Positions 53,353 to 62,016 of a DNA stretch of 64,000 nucleotides are shown piece after piece (positions within the stretch are counted from its first letter, which is position 1; every line of letters begins with the position of its first letter). A program made the translations under genes and the position numbers. The DNA lies in contig NZ_MWFK01000001.1 of assembly GCF_002078175.1 (NCBI RefSeq), positions 4,836,001-4,900,000 of the forward strand. Reading direction: 5' to 3'. Source of the DNA: Streptomyces sp. M41(2017) (GTDB taxonomy: Bacteria; Actinomycetota; Actinomycetes; Streptomycetales; Streptomycetaceae). Below the pieces are notes generated by a model. That model saw only the letters and a list, made by a program, of their open reading frames with translations. It searched no databases and was not told the origin of the DNA.

Positions 53353-54378
53353 ATGTCCGCCGAGTACGCGACCTTCGGCCTGGCACCGGCGATGCGTGCC
53401 GGTGAAGTCCTCGCCAACGGTGACTTCCAAGTGCACCGGGACTTCGTCGACTTCGTCGTCGACGGACGCCCGCTGCTGTTCCGGCTCTCCGACCTCGACG
53501 CGGTGTCCCCGCTGGCCTCCGACGTCCCGCCCGCCATCTTCACCGCCCAGGTGCGCGGCCTGCTGCTGGAGGCCGACGCCCCGCTGTCCGACGGCCGTCA
53601 CGTCATCTACGGCTGCCCCGAGTGCGAGGGCATCGAGTGCGGCGCCGTCACCGCCCTGATCGAGAGGGAGGACGACGACTACGTCTGGCGCGACTTCGCC
53701 TGGCAGACGGGGGAGCGGCCCGACCTGGAGCGCAACGGCTACCACGGGATGGGGCCGTTCCGCTTCCACGGCACGGAGTACCGCGCCGCACTGAACTCCC
53801 TCCTCGACGCCGACGCCGACGCGGGCCACCGCCCCCGCGTCCTGCTGATCGGCCCCCGGGTCGCCCTGCTCGCCAGGCTCGCCGCCGCCCTGCGCGCCAT
53901 CGGCATCGGCGCCGACATCGCGCGCGACACCACCGGAGTCCCGGCCGGCGAACTGCGCGTCTACGGAGCGGTGGTGTACGGACCGTCCGTCGGCGCGGCG
54001 GAACGGGCCGCCGTACGGGAGGCCTTCGACGCCGCGGCCATCGAGGTACCGCACGTCGAGGGGCTCGCGCCCATCGTTCCGCTGCTGGTCGCCCAGGTCG
54101 AGCACGCGCTGGACCGTGGCCCCCTGGAGCTGCGCCGCCTCACCCGCCTGGTCGCCGCCGACGGCGAGGCCGGGATCGAGGTCACCTCGACCTGCCGCGT
54201 CCGGCTGACCGCGTACCGGCTCGACCGCCTCGGCCGGGGCCACGCCCACGACGTCTTCGACGGCGTCCTGGAAACCGGGCGGCACCGGATCCCGCTGGAG
54301 GCCCGGGCGGTGAAAGGCGCGTCGTTCGTCGTGGCCCGGACGTCGGGGGGCGTACTGGTCGAGGCGATGGCCCGCTGA
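53353..54378 (+). CDS. Unrecognised two-domain protein with CxxC..C motif
   Basis: A 341-residue protein. The N-terminal half (1-150) includes YGCPECEGIECGAVTALIE (about 95-113), whose three closely spaced cysteines resemble a metal site. The region after it (RDFAWQTGERPDL, GPFRFHGTEYRAAL) is rich in aromatics. The second half (about 160-341) looks like a Rossmann-type fold (RVLLIGPRVALLARLAAALRA) with an alpha/beta pattern, sometimes labelled oxidoreductase in Streptomyces genomes. I know of no assigned function. It is divergent from D-amino-acid oxidase with only 66 bases between starts. Confidence 0.75.
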   Translation: MSAEYATFGLAPAMRAGEVLANGDFQVHRDFVDFVVDGRPLLFRLSDLDAVSPLASDVPPAIFTAQVRGLLLEADAPLSDGRHVIYGCPECEGIECGAVTALIEREDDDYVWRDFAWQTGERPDLERNGYHGMGPFRFHGTEYRAALNSLLDADADAGHRPRVLLIGPRVALLARLAAALRAIGIGADIARDTTGVPAGELRVYGAVVYGPSVGAAERAAVREAFDAAAIEVPHVEGLAPIVPLLVAQVEHALDRGPLELRRLTRLVAADGEAGIEVTSTCRVRLTAYRLDRLGRGHAHDVFDGVLETGRHRIPLEARAVKGASFVVARTSGGVLVEAMAR

Positions 54379-54762
54379 CCCCGGCCCGGCCCGGCGCGAC
54401 GCAGTGCACCAGGAACGCCAAGGGCTTCCCGGAGCGAGGAAGCAGCGATCCGCCCCGGATCTCGGGACCTAGGGATCACGGGATTCCGGGGTCACGGCCG
54501 TCCCCACTCGTCGGCGTCCCCGCCCGGGATGCCGGGCCCTCGGGCCATGCCGCCGGGCCGTACCGCCAAGCCGCCGGGAGCCATGCCCCCCGGCCGGAAG
54601 GCTGACGGGCCGGGGCCGTGGGGAGGCGCTGGTGAGGCAGCGTGCCGGGGCCCTCGGGCGCCCGGAAACGCCGGTCCTGCGGGGCGGGCCGGCGTGGGCG
54701 CGGCGGCCCGTCCCGGTCGGCGGCGCGGGGCGCGACGGACGGCCGTTAAAATCGGCCCCCTG
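54379..54762 (+). promoter_or_regulatory. 384-base gap with repeat-like GC tract and ABC-F promoter
   Basis: No convincing gene. The first part holds GCCGGGCC/CCGCCGGG-type repeats (54529-54600) that would translate to repeated MPPGR units but show no ribosome site. TAAAAT at 54747-54752 is a clear -10 box inside a GGCCG/CGGCC dyad (54741-54757), ten bases before the ABC-F ATG. Confidence 0.5.
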
Positions 54763-56403
54763 ATGACTGCCACCCTCGTCGCCAAGAATCTCACCGCCGG
54801 ACACGGCGACCGCGCCCTCTTCGCCGGACTCGACCTCGTCGTCGCTCCCGGTGACGTGATCGGGCTCGTCGGCGCCAACGGCGCGGGCAAGTCCACCCTG
54901 CTGCGCCTGCTCGCCGGTCTGCTCACCCCGGAGGAGGGGGAGCTGAAGCTCTCCCCGCCGACCGCGACCGTCGGACACCTGCCACAGGAACCGGAACGGC
55001 GGGAGGGCGAGACCGTCCGGGACTTCCTCGCGCGCCGCACGGGCGTGGACGAGGCCCAGCGCGTGATGGACGAGGCGACGCAGGCCCTCGTCGACGGAGC
55101 GCCCGGCGCGGACGACGCCTACGCGAACAGCCTGGAACGCTGGCTCGACCTCGGAGGCGCCGACCTCGACGAACGCGCCGCCGAGGTCGCCGACACCCTC
55201 GGCCTCGGCGTCGGCCTCGACCAGCCGATGACCTCCCTGTCCGGCGGCCAGGCGGCCCGCGCCGGACTCGCCTCGCTGCTCCTGTCCCGCTACGACGTCT
55301 TCCTGCTCGACGAGCCGACCAACGACCTCGACCTGGACGGTCTGGAGCGCCTGGAGCGCTTCGTCTCCGGACTGCGCGCGGGCACCGTCGTCGTCAGCCA
55401 CGACCGCGAGTTCCTCACCCGCACCGTCACCAAGGTCCTCGAACTCGACCTCGTCCAGCAGCAGATCACCCTGTACGGCGGCGGCTACGAGGCGTACCTG
55501 GAGGAGCGCGACACCGCGCGCCGGCACGCCCGCGAGGACTTCGAGGAGTACGCCGACAAGCGCTCGGCCCTCGAAGGCCGCGCCCAGATGCAGCGCGGCT
55601 GGATGGACAAGGGCGTCAAGAACGCCCGGCGCAAGGCGGGCAACGACAACGACAAGCTCGGCCGCAAGTTCCGCAGCGAGGCCAGCGAGAAGCAGGCCGC
55701 CAAGGCCCGGCAGACCCAGCGCATGATCGAGCGTCTCGACGTGGTCGAGGAGCCGCGCAAGGAGTGGGAACTGCGCATGGAGATCGCGGCGGCACCGCGC
55801 TCGGGCGCGGTCGTGGCCACCCTGCGGGACGCCGAGGTACGGCGGGGCGGCTTCACCTTCGGGCCGGCGACCCTGCAGATCGACTGGGCGGACCGGGTCG
55901 CCGTGACCGGGGCCAACGGCGCGGGCAAGTCGACCCTGCTGGGTGCCCTGCTCGGCCGGGTGCCGCTCGACGCGGGCCACGCCACCCTCGGTTCCGGCGT
56001 GGTCGTCGGCGAGGTCGACCAGGCCCGCAAGCTCTTCCACGGCCCCGAGTCGCTGATGGACGCGTTCGGCGCGGCCGTGCCGGACACCGAACCCGCCGAG
56101 GTCCGCACCTTGCTGGCCAAGTTCGGGCTCAAGGCCGACCACGTGACGCGTCCGGCGGCGACCCTGTCCCCGGGCGAGCGCACCCGTTCCGCCCTCGCCC
56201 TCCTCCAGGGCCGGGGCGTCAACCTGCTGGTCCTGGACGAACCGACCAACCACCTCGACCTCCCGGCGATCGAGCAGCTGGAGTCGGCGATGGACTCGTA
56301 CGAGGGCACGCTCCTGCTGGTCACCCACGACCGCCGGATGCTCGACGCGGTCCGCACGACCCGCCGCCTGGAAGTGGCGGACGGCAAGGTGACCGAGCGC
56401 TGA
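54763..56403 (+). CDS. ABC-F family ATPase
   Basis: A 546-residue duplicated ATPase without membrane helices. Domain 1 has GANGAGKST, LSGGQAARAGLAS and FLLDEPTNDLD; domain 2 has GANGAGKST, LSPGERTRSAL and LVLDEPTNHLD. The signature of domain 2 is LSPGE rather than LSGGE, a known variant. The arm region between the domains (about 255-340) is rich in Arg/Lys/Glu. It belongs to a different ABC-F branch from the protein at 28381 and may act as a translation factor or in antibiotic resistance. The -10 box leaves a leader of only about four bases. Confidence 0.9.
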   Translation: MTATLVAKNLTAGHGDRALFAGLDLVVAPGDVIGLVGANGAGKSTLLRLLAGLLTPEEGELKLSPPTATVGHLPQEPERREGETVRDFLARRTGVDEAQRVMDEATQALVDGAPGADDAYANSLERWLDLGGADLDERAAEVADTLGLGVGLDQPMTSLSGGQAARAGLASLLLSRYDVFLLDEPTNDLDLDGLERLERFVSGLRAGTVVVSHDREFLTRTVTKVLELDLVQQQITLYGGGYEAYLEERDTARRHAREDFEEYADKRSALEGRAQMQRGWMDKGVKNARRKAGNDNDKLGRKFRSEASEKQAAKARQTQRMIERLDVVEEPRKEWELRMEIAAAPRSGAVVATLRDAEVRRGGFTFGPATLQIDWADRVAVTGANGAGKSTLLGALLGRVPLDAGHATLGSGVVVGEVDQARKLFHGPESLMDAFGAAVPDTEPAEVRTLLAKFGLKADHVTRPAATLSPGERTRSALALLQGRGVNLLVLDEPTNHLDLPAIEQLESAMDSYEGTLLLVTHDRRMLDAVRTTRRLEVADGKVTER

Positions 56404-56462
56404 GCCGGGCGGCACACCGCCGCGCCCGGACAGGGGCGTGGAGCGGGCCGCCACCACACGCC

Positions 56463-56498
56463 GGAGGGGCGGCCGCCGATCACGGCAGCCGCCCCTCC
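56463..56498. terminator. Bidirectional terminator between ABC-F and tex genes
   Basis: GGAGGGGCGGC (56463-56473) and GCCGCCCCTCC (56488-56498) are perfect 11-bp arms around a 14-base loop, between convergent genes. Confidence 0.7.
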
Positions 56499-56570
56499 GC
56501 CCGTCCCACCGAGGCCTTCACCCTCCCCGTACCCGGGACCCGGTCGCGGCCCCGGCGCCCGGAGCGCGTG

Positions 56571-58976
56571 TCAGCCCCGGCCGCCCTTGGGGTCGGTCAG
56601 ACCCGCGCGCCGCAGGGCGTCCGCCATCGCGCTGTTCGCGGGCGGCGGAGCCTGCCGCGAGCCACCGCCGGTGCCGCCGCCACTTCCGCGGCCGCCCCCG
56701 CCCTGTCGCTGGCCACCCTGCCGCTGCCCCCGCTGCTGGGGCGGACGCCCGCCCCGCTGCGGACGGCCGCCGCCCTCGGCGGGAGCCGGTGCCGCCGCCT
56801 CGTCGTCCAGCCGCAGGGTCAGCGAGATCCGCTTGCGCGGGATGTCGACGTCCTGGACCTTCACCTTGACGATGTCGCCGGGCTTCACCACGTCACGCGG
56901 GTCCTTGACGAACGTCCTCGACATCGCGGAGACGTGCACGAGCCCGTCCTGGTGGACGCCGACGTCGACGAAGGCACCGAACGCGGCCACGTTCGTCACG
57001 ACGCCCTCCAGGATCATCCCGGGGGCCAGGTCGGAGATCTTCTCGACGCCGTCCTTGAACGTGGCCGTCTTGAAGGCGGGCCGCGGGTCGCGCCCGGGCT
57101 TCTCCAGCTCCCTGAGGATGTCCGTCACCGTCGGCAGGCCGAACTTCTCGTCCACGAAGTCGGCGGGCCTCAGCGAGCGCAGCACGCCCGTGTTGCCGAC
57201 CAGCGAACCGACCTCACCACCGGCCGTCTTCACCATCCGCCGCACCACGGGGTACGCCTCGGGGTGCACGCTGGAGGCGTCCAGCGGGTCATCGCCGCCC
57301 CGGATACGCAGGAAGCCGGCGCACTGCTCGTACGCCTTCGGGCCCAGCCGGGCGACGCCCTTGAGGGACGTACGCGAGGTGAAGGGGCCGTTCGCGTCGC
57401 GGTGCGCCACGATGTTCTCCGCGAGGCCCGAGGTGATGCCGGAGACGCGGGCCAGCAGCGGGGCGGAGGCGGTGTTCACGTCCACCCCCACGCCGTTGAC
57501 ACAGTCCTCGACCACCGCGTCCAGCGAGCGGGAGAGCTTCACCTCGGACAGGTCGTGCTGGTACTGCCCGACCCCGATCGACTTGGGGTCGATCTTCACC
57601 AGCTCGGCCAGCGGGTCCTGGAGGCGCCGTGCGATGGAGACGGCGCCGCGCAGCGACACGTCCATGTCGGGCAGCTCCTGCGAGGCGAACGCGGACGCGG
57701 AGTACACCGACGCCCCCGCCTCGGACACCATCACCTTCGTGAGGTTCAGCTCGGGGTGCTTGGTGATCAGCTCCGCGGCGAGCTTGTCGGTCTCGCGGGA
57801 GGCCGTGCCGTTGCCGATCGCGATCAGGTCGACCGTGTGCTCCTCGGCGAGCCGGGCGAGCTTGGCGACGGCCTCGTCCCACCGGTTGGCCGGAACGTGC
57901 GGGTGGATGACGTCGGTGGCGACGACCTTGCCGGTCGCGTCCACGACGGCGACCTTCACACCCGTACGGAAACCGGGGTCGAGGCCCAGCGTCGCGCGCG
58001 TGCCCGCCGGGGCGGCGAGCAGCAGGTCCCGCAGGTTCGCCGCGAAGACGTTCACCGCCTCGTCCTCGGCGGCCGTGCGCAGCCGCAGCCGCACGTCGAT
58101 GCCGAGGTGCACGAGGATGCGGGTGCGCCAGGCCCAACGGGCCGTGTCCACCAGCCACTTGTCACCGGGCCGGCCGCGGTCGGCGATGCCGAAGCGGTGG
58201 GCGACGGTCCCCTCGTACGACGAAGGGCCCTCCGTCGGCTCCTCGGGCTCCAGGACGAGGTCGAGGACGTCCTCCTTCTCGCCGCGCAGCATCGCGAGGA
58301 CGCGGTGCGAGGGGAGGTCCTTGAAGGGCTCCGCGAAGTCGAAGTAGTCGGCGAACTTGGCGCCCGCCTCCTCCTTGCCCTCCCGGACCTTGGCGGACAG
58401 CCGGCCGCGCACCCACATGCGCTCGCGCAGCTCGCCGATGAGGTCCGCGTCCTCCGAGAAGCGCTCGGTGAGGATCGACCGGGCGCCGTCCAGCGCGGCC
58501 TGCGCGTCGGCGACGCCCTTGTCCGCGTCGACGAAGGCCGCGGCCGCGGCGAGCGGGTCGACGGACGGGTCGCCGAGCAGGCCGTCGGCCAGCGGTCCGA
58601 GGCCCGCCTCACGGGCGATCTGCGCCTTGGTGCGCCGCTTCGGCTTGAACGGGAGGTAGATGTCCTCCAGGCGCGCCTTCGTCTCGGCGCCCCTGATCTG
58701 CGCCTCCACCTCGGGGGTGAGCTTGTCCTGCTCGCGCACCGATTCGAGGATCGCGGCGCGCCGCTCCTCCAGTTCCCGCAGATAGCGCAGCCGTTCCTCG
58801 AGGGTGCGCAGCTGCGCATCGTCGAGCATCTCGGTCGCTTCCTTGCGGTAGCGGGCGATGAAGGGCACGGTCGAGCCGCCGTCGAGCAAGTCGACGGCGG
58901 CCTTGACCTGCCGCTCCCGTACGCCGAGTTCCTCGGCGATCCTGCCTTCGATGGACCCTACGAGGGGTGTCGTCAC
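56571..58976 (-). CDS. tex: Tex-family S1 RNA-binding protein
   Basis: An 801-residue transcription accessory protein. Domains in order: Tex N-terminal helices (1-200; VPFIARYRKEATEMLDD), YqgF-like RNase H fold (about 315-450; GLDPGFRTGVKVAVVD), helix-hairpin-helix pairs (about 490-560; NTASAPLLARVSGI) and an S1 domain (about 650-720; GMILEGVVTNVAAFGAFVDVG). A Gly/Gln/Arg-rich tail (about 725-775) unlike E. coli Tex precedes a short end, common in Streptomyces. It binds RNA and affects transcription. The GTG at 58976 is chosen because homologues begin VTTPLVGSIEGRIAEEL. Confidence 0.93.
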   Translation of the reverse strand: MTTPLVGSIEGRIAEELGVRERQVKAAVDLLDGGSTVPFIARYRKEATEMLDDAQLRTLEERLRYLRELEERRAAILESVREQDKLTPEVEAQIRGAETKARLEDIYLPFKPKRRTKAQIAREAGLGPLADGLLGDPSVDPLAAAAAFVDADKGVADAQAALDGARSILTERFSEDADLIGELRERMWVRGRLSAKVREGKEEAGAKFADYFDFAEPFKDLPSHRVLAMLRGEKEDVLDLVLEPEEPTEGPSSYEGTVAHRFGIADRGRPGDKWLVDTARWAWRTRILVHLGIDVRLRLRTAAEDEAVNVFAANLRDLLLAAPAGTRATLGLDPGFRTGVKVAVVDATGKVVATDVIHPHVPANRWDEAVAKLARLAEEHTVDLIAIGNGTASRETDKLAAELITKHPELNLTKVMVSEAGASVYSASAFASQELPDMDVSLRGAVSIARRLQDPLAELVKIDPKSIGVGQYQHDLSEVKLSRSLDAVVEDCVNGVGVDVNTASAPLLARVSGITSGLAENIVAHRDANGPFTSRTSLKGVARLGPKAYEQCAGFLRIRGGDDPLDASSVHPEAYPVVRRMVKTAGGEVGSLVGNTGVLRSLRPADFVDEKFGLPTVTDILRELEKPGRDPRPAFKTATFKDGVEKISDLAPGMILEGVVTNVAAFGAFVDVGVHQDGLVHVSAMSRTFVKDPRDVVKPGDIVKVKVQDVDIPRKRISLTLRLDDEAAAPAPAEGGGRPQRGGRPPQQRGQRQGGQRQGGGGRGSGGGTGGGSRQAPPPANSAMADALRRAGLTDPKGGRG

Positions 58977-59103
58977 GATCCCGTACCGCCTTCTCCACTG
59001 GGGTTGCGCGGCAATTGTGGCAGGTGACACCGACAACGGTGGATCAGGGCGGCGCACGGAGCGGTCGCGCGCCGCGGGGCGGCGCCGGGGGAGGCGCCGT
59101 CCC

Positions 59104-59235
59104 TCACGCCTTGCGGGTCCGTCCGGAGCCCGAGGCTCCGCCGAACAGCCGGGCCAGAGCCCGGAACGGCAGGGTGACGACGGTGGCGATGGCCCCGCCG
59201 ATCTGACGCAGAACGTCGGCAATGGCACGCAGCAT
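59104..59235 (-). CDS. LPFR-motif small protein, 43 residues
   Basis: A tiny gene with ATG at 59235 and an AAAGGGGA ribosome site. The product (MLRAIADVLRQIGGAIATVV, then TLPFRALARLFGGA and a basic tail) has one amphipathic or membrane-associated helix followed by the LPFR motif after which, as I recall, a conserved family of small Streptomyces proteins is named. Its function is unknown. It lies 53 bases after the SCO6745-family gene, in the same orientation, so the two may share a transcript. Confidence 0.75.
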   Translation of the reverse strand: MLRAIADVLRQIGGAIATVVTLPFRALARLFGGASGSGRTRKA

Positions 59236-59288
59236 GGTCTTTCCCCTTTCGTCTTCCGGCACGGAGGAGCCGGTGACGAACGGGTACC

Positions 59289-60155
59289 TCAGTTCTTGCC
59301 GATCATGTCCGCCGGGAACGCCCCGTTGGCGAGCGCCGTCATCAGCAGCCCCTTCGCGAGCTCGGTGAGCCGCTCCACCCCGGCCGCGCCGAGGTGCTCG
59401 TAGGGGGCGCGGTCGAGGCGGTCCGTGCGGTCCTCGATGTCCTGCCGCAGGGCCACACCGGCCTCCGTCAACTCGCCCTCGGCGTCGAGCAGCCCGCGCT
59501 CGCGCAGCCGTCCGGACGCCGCCTCCCAGTCCTGCCGGTTCCAGCCACGGGTGCCGAGCGCCCACTTGGGGGCCATGCCCTTGCCGGTCGCGGTGTGGCT
59601 CACCAGGGCCTCCACCGGATCCAGCTCCGCGTCGAGCAGCGCTGCGAGGTGACCGTCACCGCGGTGTTCGCGGAGCAGGGTCGCCGCGTGCCACAGCGCC
59701 AGATGCGGCGGCCCGGGCACCGGGAGGTCCGCATGGGCGGAGTACAGAGGCCGGGCCGTCGCGTCGCAGGCCTCGGCCGCACGCAGCGCGAGCCGGGCGG
59801 CCTCGGCCACCTCCTCGGAGGCGACGACGTCCTCGCCGAGCAGCCGTGTCAGCGTCGCGTCCACGGCCCGCAGGCGCGCCGCGAGGACGGTCTCCGGGGA
59901 GGCCTTCTCCCACACCTGGGGCACGTGCTCGGCCACCAGCGCGTGCCGGAAGTTGTAGAACGTCGCCGTCACCGTGCCGGCGCCGACCGCGCCCATGGCG
60001 GCGGACCGCGCGGCGAAGTACGCGCCGCGGTCGTCCGCGATGCCGACCGCGGCCAGCTCGCGCCCCAGATCGGGGGAGAAGTAGTGCGTCGAGTGCAGCG
60101 GGTTGAGGACGTTGTGGCAGCGGCGCCCGGCGCGCTCCGGCAGTGGAGTGGTCAT
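59289..60155 (-). CDS. SCO6745-family protein
   Basis: A 288-residue helical protein beginning MTTPLPERAGRRCHNVLNPL, with HSTHYFSPDLGRELAAVG and PLYSAHADLPVPGPPHLALWH segments conserved in the family as I recall it. No enzymatic motif is recognisable. The position between tex and a GlxA-type regulator matches S. coelicolor SCO6745 order from memory. The promoter is compact: TAATGT lies seven bases before the ATG and a perfect 16-bp palindrome overlaps it, indicating repressor control. Confidence 0.82.
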   Translation of the reverse strand: MTTPLPERAGRRCHNVLNPLHSTHYFSPDLGRELAAVGIADDRGAYFAARSAAMGAVGAGTVTATFYNFRHALVAEHVPQVWEKASPETVLAARLRAVDATLTRLLGEDVVASEEVAEAARLALRAAEACDATARPLYSAHADLPVPGPPHLALWHAATLLREHRGDGHLAALLDAELDPVEALVSHTATGKGMAPKWALGTRGWNRQDWEAASGRLRERGLLDAEGELTEAGVALRQDIEDRTDRLDRAPYEHLGAAGVERLTELAKGLLMTALANGAFPADMIGKN

Positions 60156-60162
60156 ACCCCGC

Positions 60163-60182
60163 ACATTACCGACTGGTCGGTA
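60163..60182 (-). promoter_or_regulatory. 16-bp palindromic operator over the SCO6745-family promoter
   Basis: TACCGACTGGTCGGTA (60167-60182) is a perfect palindrome, of a type common for TetR-family repressors. It overlaps the -10 box TAATGT (60168-60163, minus strand) of a leaderless gene. Confidence 0.7.
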
Positions 60183-60266
60183 CGTCGTGAACCGTGGTGC
60201 CCGTATGGCAGGAAAGGTGGGGTGCACGTCATTGCGGCTATCCCGGCACGGGTCGAGAATCGAGGC

Positions 60267-61220
60267 ATGCGAACGGTCCTGATCGTCCTCTTCGACGGCG
60301 TCCAGAGCCTCGACGTCACCGGCCCGCTGGAGGTGTTCGCGGGCGCCGAGGCCCACCGCGCCGACTCGTACCGCATCCGCACCGCCTCCCTGGACGGCGC
60401 TCCGGTGCGCTGCTCCAGCGGACTCGTCCTCGTCCCGGACCATCCGCTCGCCGAGGCGCCCCCGCCGCACACGCTTCTGGTGCCCGGAGGCAGGGGCACG
60501 CGGAACCCCGACCCCCTCCTCGTCGACTGGTTGCGCGCGCACGGCCCGGGCGCCGAGCGTCTCGTCTCCGTGTGCACCGGCGCGATCCTGCTCGCCGCGG
60601 CGGGCCTCCTCGACGGCCGACGGGCGACGACCCACTGGGCGTACTGCGACCGGCTCGCCCGCGACCATCCGGCGGTCGAGGTGGACCCCGATCCGATCTA
60701 CGTCCGCGACGGCCACGTGGCCACGTCGGCGGGGGTCACCTCCGGCATCGACCTGGCCCTCGCCCTCGTGGAGGACGACCTGGGCCGTGCCGCGGCCCTC
60801 ACCATCGCCCGCCACCTCGTCGTCTTCCTCCGACGGCCCGGGAACCAGGCCCAGTTCAGCGTCCAGCTCGCCGCGCAGACCGCGCGGCGCGAACCGTTGC
60901 GCGAGGTCCAGCAGTGGATCTCCGAACACCCCGGCGGCGATCTGAGTGTCGAGTCGCTCGCCGCCCGGGCCCGCCTCTCGCCCCGTCACTTCGCGCGCGC
61001 GTTCCAGGCCGAGACCGGCACCACGCCCGGCCGCTACGTCGAGGGCGTCCGGCTCGAACACGCCCGCCGGCTCCTGGAGGACACCCCCGACGGCGTCGAG
61101 GAGATCTCCCGCGCCTGCGGCTACGGCACACCGGAGGCCATGCGCCGCGCCTTCGTGAAGACCCTCGGCTCCGCGCCGGCCGAGTACCGGCGCCGCTTCC
61201 GGCCGGCACCGGCCGGCTGA
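60267..61220 (+). CDS. GlxA-family transcriptional regulator (DJ-1/PfpI domain plus AraC HTH)
   Basis: A 317-residue regulator. The N-terminal DJ-1/PfpI-like domain (residues 1-170) has the nucleophile-elbow equivalent VSVCTGAILLAAAGLL. The C-terminal AraC/XylS helix-turn-helix pair runs from about 215 (DLSVESLAARARLSPRHFARAF) to the end. Such regulators often control an adjacent DJ-1/PfpI enzyme, as in the next gene. GAGAAT six bases before the ATG suggests a leaderless transcript. The inducer is not known. Confidence 0.9.
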   Translation: MRTVLIVLFDGVQSLDVTGPLEVFAGAEAHRADSYRIRTASLDGAPVRCSSGLVLVPDHPLAEAPPPHTLLVPGGRGTRNPDPLLVDWLRAHGPGAERLVSVCTGAILLAAAGLLDGRRATTHWAYCDRLARDHPAVEVDPDPIYVRDGHVATSAGVTSGIDLALALVEDDLGRAAALTIARHLVVFLRRPGNQAQFSVQLAAQTARREPLREVQQWISEHPGGDLSVESLAARARLSPRHFARAFQAETGTTPGRYVEGVRLEHARRLLEDTPDGVEEISRACGYGTPEAMRRAFVKTLGSAPAEYRRRFRPAPAG

Positions 61221-61301
61221 CACCGCACCGGGTCCACCCTCGGCACCGATCCACCCGGCCACCGATGGACCCGCCCGGCCGAACAGGCGGATCCGTGCCC
61301 C

Positions 61302-61339
61302 GCCCCGCTCGCACCCGCCCGCCCCGCTCGCACCCGCCC
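61302..61339. repeat. Exact 19-bp tandem duplication
   Basis: GCCCCGCTCGCACCCGCCC at 61302-61320 is repeated exactly at 61321-61339, in the gap before the DJ-1/PfpI gene. It is a likely slippage product; no protein is encoded. Confidence 0.8.
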
Positions 61340-61374
61340 GCCCGCGTGCCTCGCCCACCCTCGAAAGGCCTCCG

Positions 61375-62010
61375 ATGCAGATCGCCATCGTCCTCTACGA
61401 CCGTTTCACCGCCCTGGACGCCGTCGGCCCCTACGAGACGCTCGGCCGGCTCCCGGACGCCGACACCGTCTTCGTCGCCGAGCGCACCGGGCCCGTCCGC
61501 TCCGACACCGGACGCCTCGCGCTGATCGCCGACAAGAGCCTCGCCGAGGTCAGTCATCCCGACGTCGTGGTGGTTCCCGGCGGCCCGGGGCAGGGCGCCC
61601 AGATGGACAACGAGGTCCTCCTCGACTGGCTCCGCACCGCGGACGGAACCAGTGCCTGGACGACCTCGGTGTGCACGGGCTCCCTGCTGCTCGCGTCCGC
61701 CGGACTCCTCGAAGGCCGCCGGGCCACCTCGCACTGGCTCGCCCTCGACGGGCTCGAGAAGTTCGGGGCCGAGCCGACGGGGGAGCGGGTCGTGTTCGAC
61801 GGCAAGTACGTGACGGCGGCCGGTGTCTCGTCCGGTATCGACATGGGACTCACCCTGCTCGGCCGGATCGCCGGGGACGAACACGCCCAGGCCGTCCAGC
61901 TGTTGACCGAGTACGACCCCCAGCCGCCGTACGACGCGGGCTCACCGGAGAAGGCGCCCGCCCACCTCGTCGACAGGTTCCGCGACGGCAGCCACGTCGT
62001 TCTGAGCTAG
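61375..62010 (+). CDS. DJ-1/PfpI-family protein
   Basis: A 211-residue amidotransferase-like protein beginning MQIAIVLYDRFTALDAVGPYE. The putative nucleophile is in TSVCTGSLLLASAGLL with DVVVVPGGPGQG ahead. The fold matches isonitrile hydratase-like and other GlxA-linked enzymes; the reaction is not evident. An AAAGG site precedes the ATG. It lies 154 bases after the GlxA-type regulator, its likely controller. Confidence 0.88.
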   Translation: MQIAIVLYDRFTALDAVGPYETLGRLPDADTVFVAERTGPVRSDTGRLALIADKSLAEVSHPDVVVVPGGPGQGAQMDNEVLLDWLRTADGTSAWTTSVCTGSLLLASAGLLEGRRATSHWLALDGLEKFGAEPTGERVVFDGKYVTAAGVSSGIDMGLTLLGRIAGDEHAQAVQLLTEYDPQPPYDAGSPEKAPAHLVDRFRDGSHVVLS

Positions 62011-62016
62011 GCCGTG

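Noticed and set aside
54529..54762. N-terminal extension of the second ABC-F protein with repeated MPPGR units
   Set aside because: No ribosome site, low-complexity translation, and a clear -10 box and ATG directly before the conserved ATPase start.
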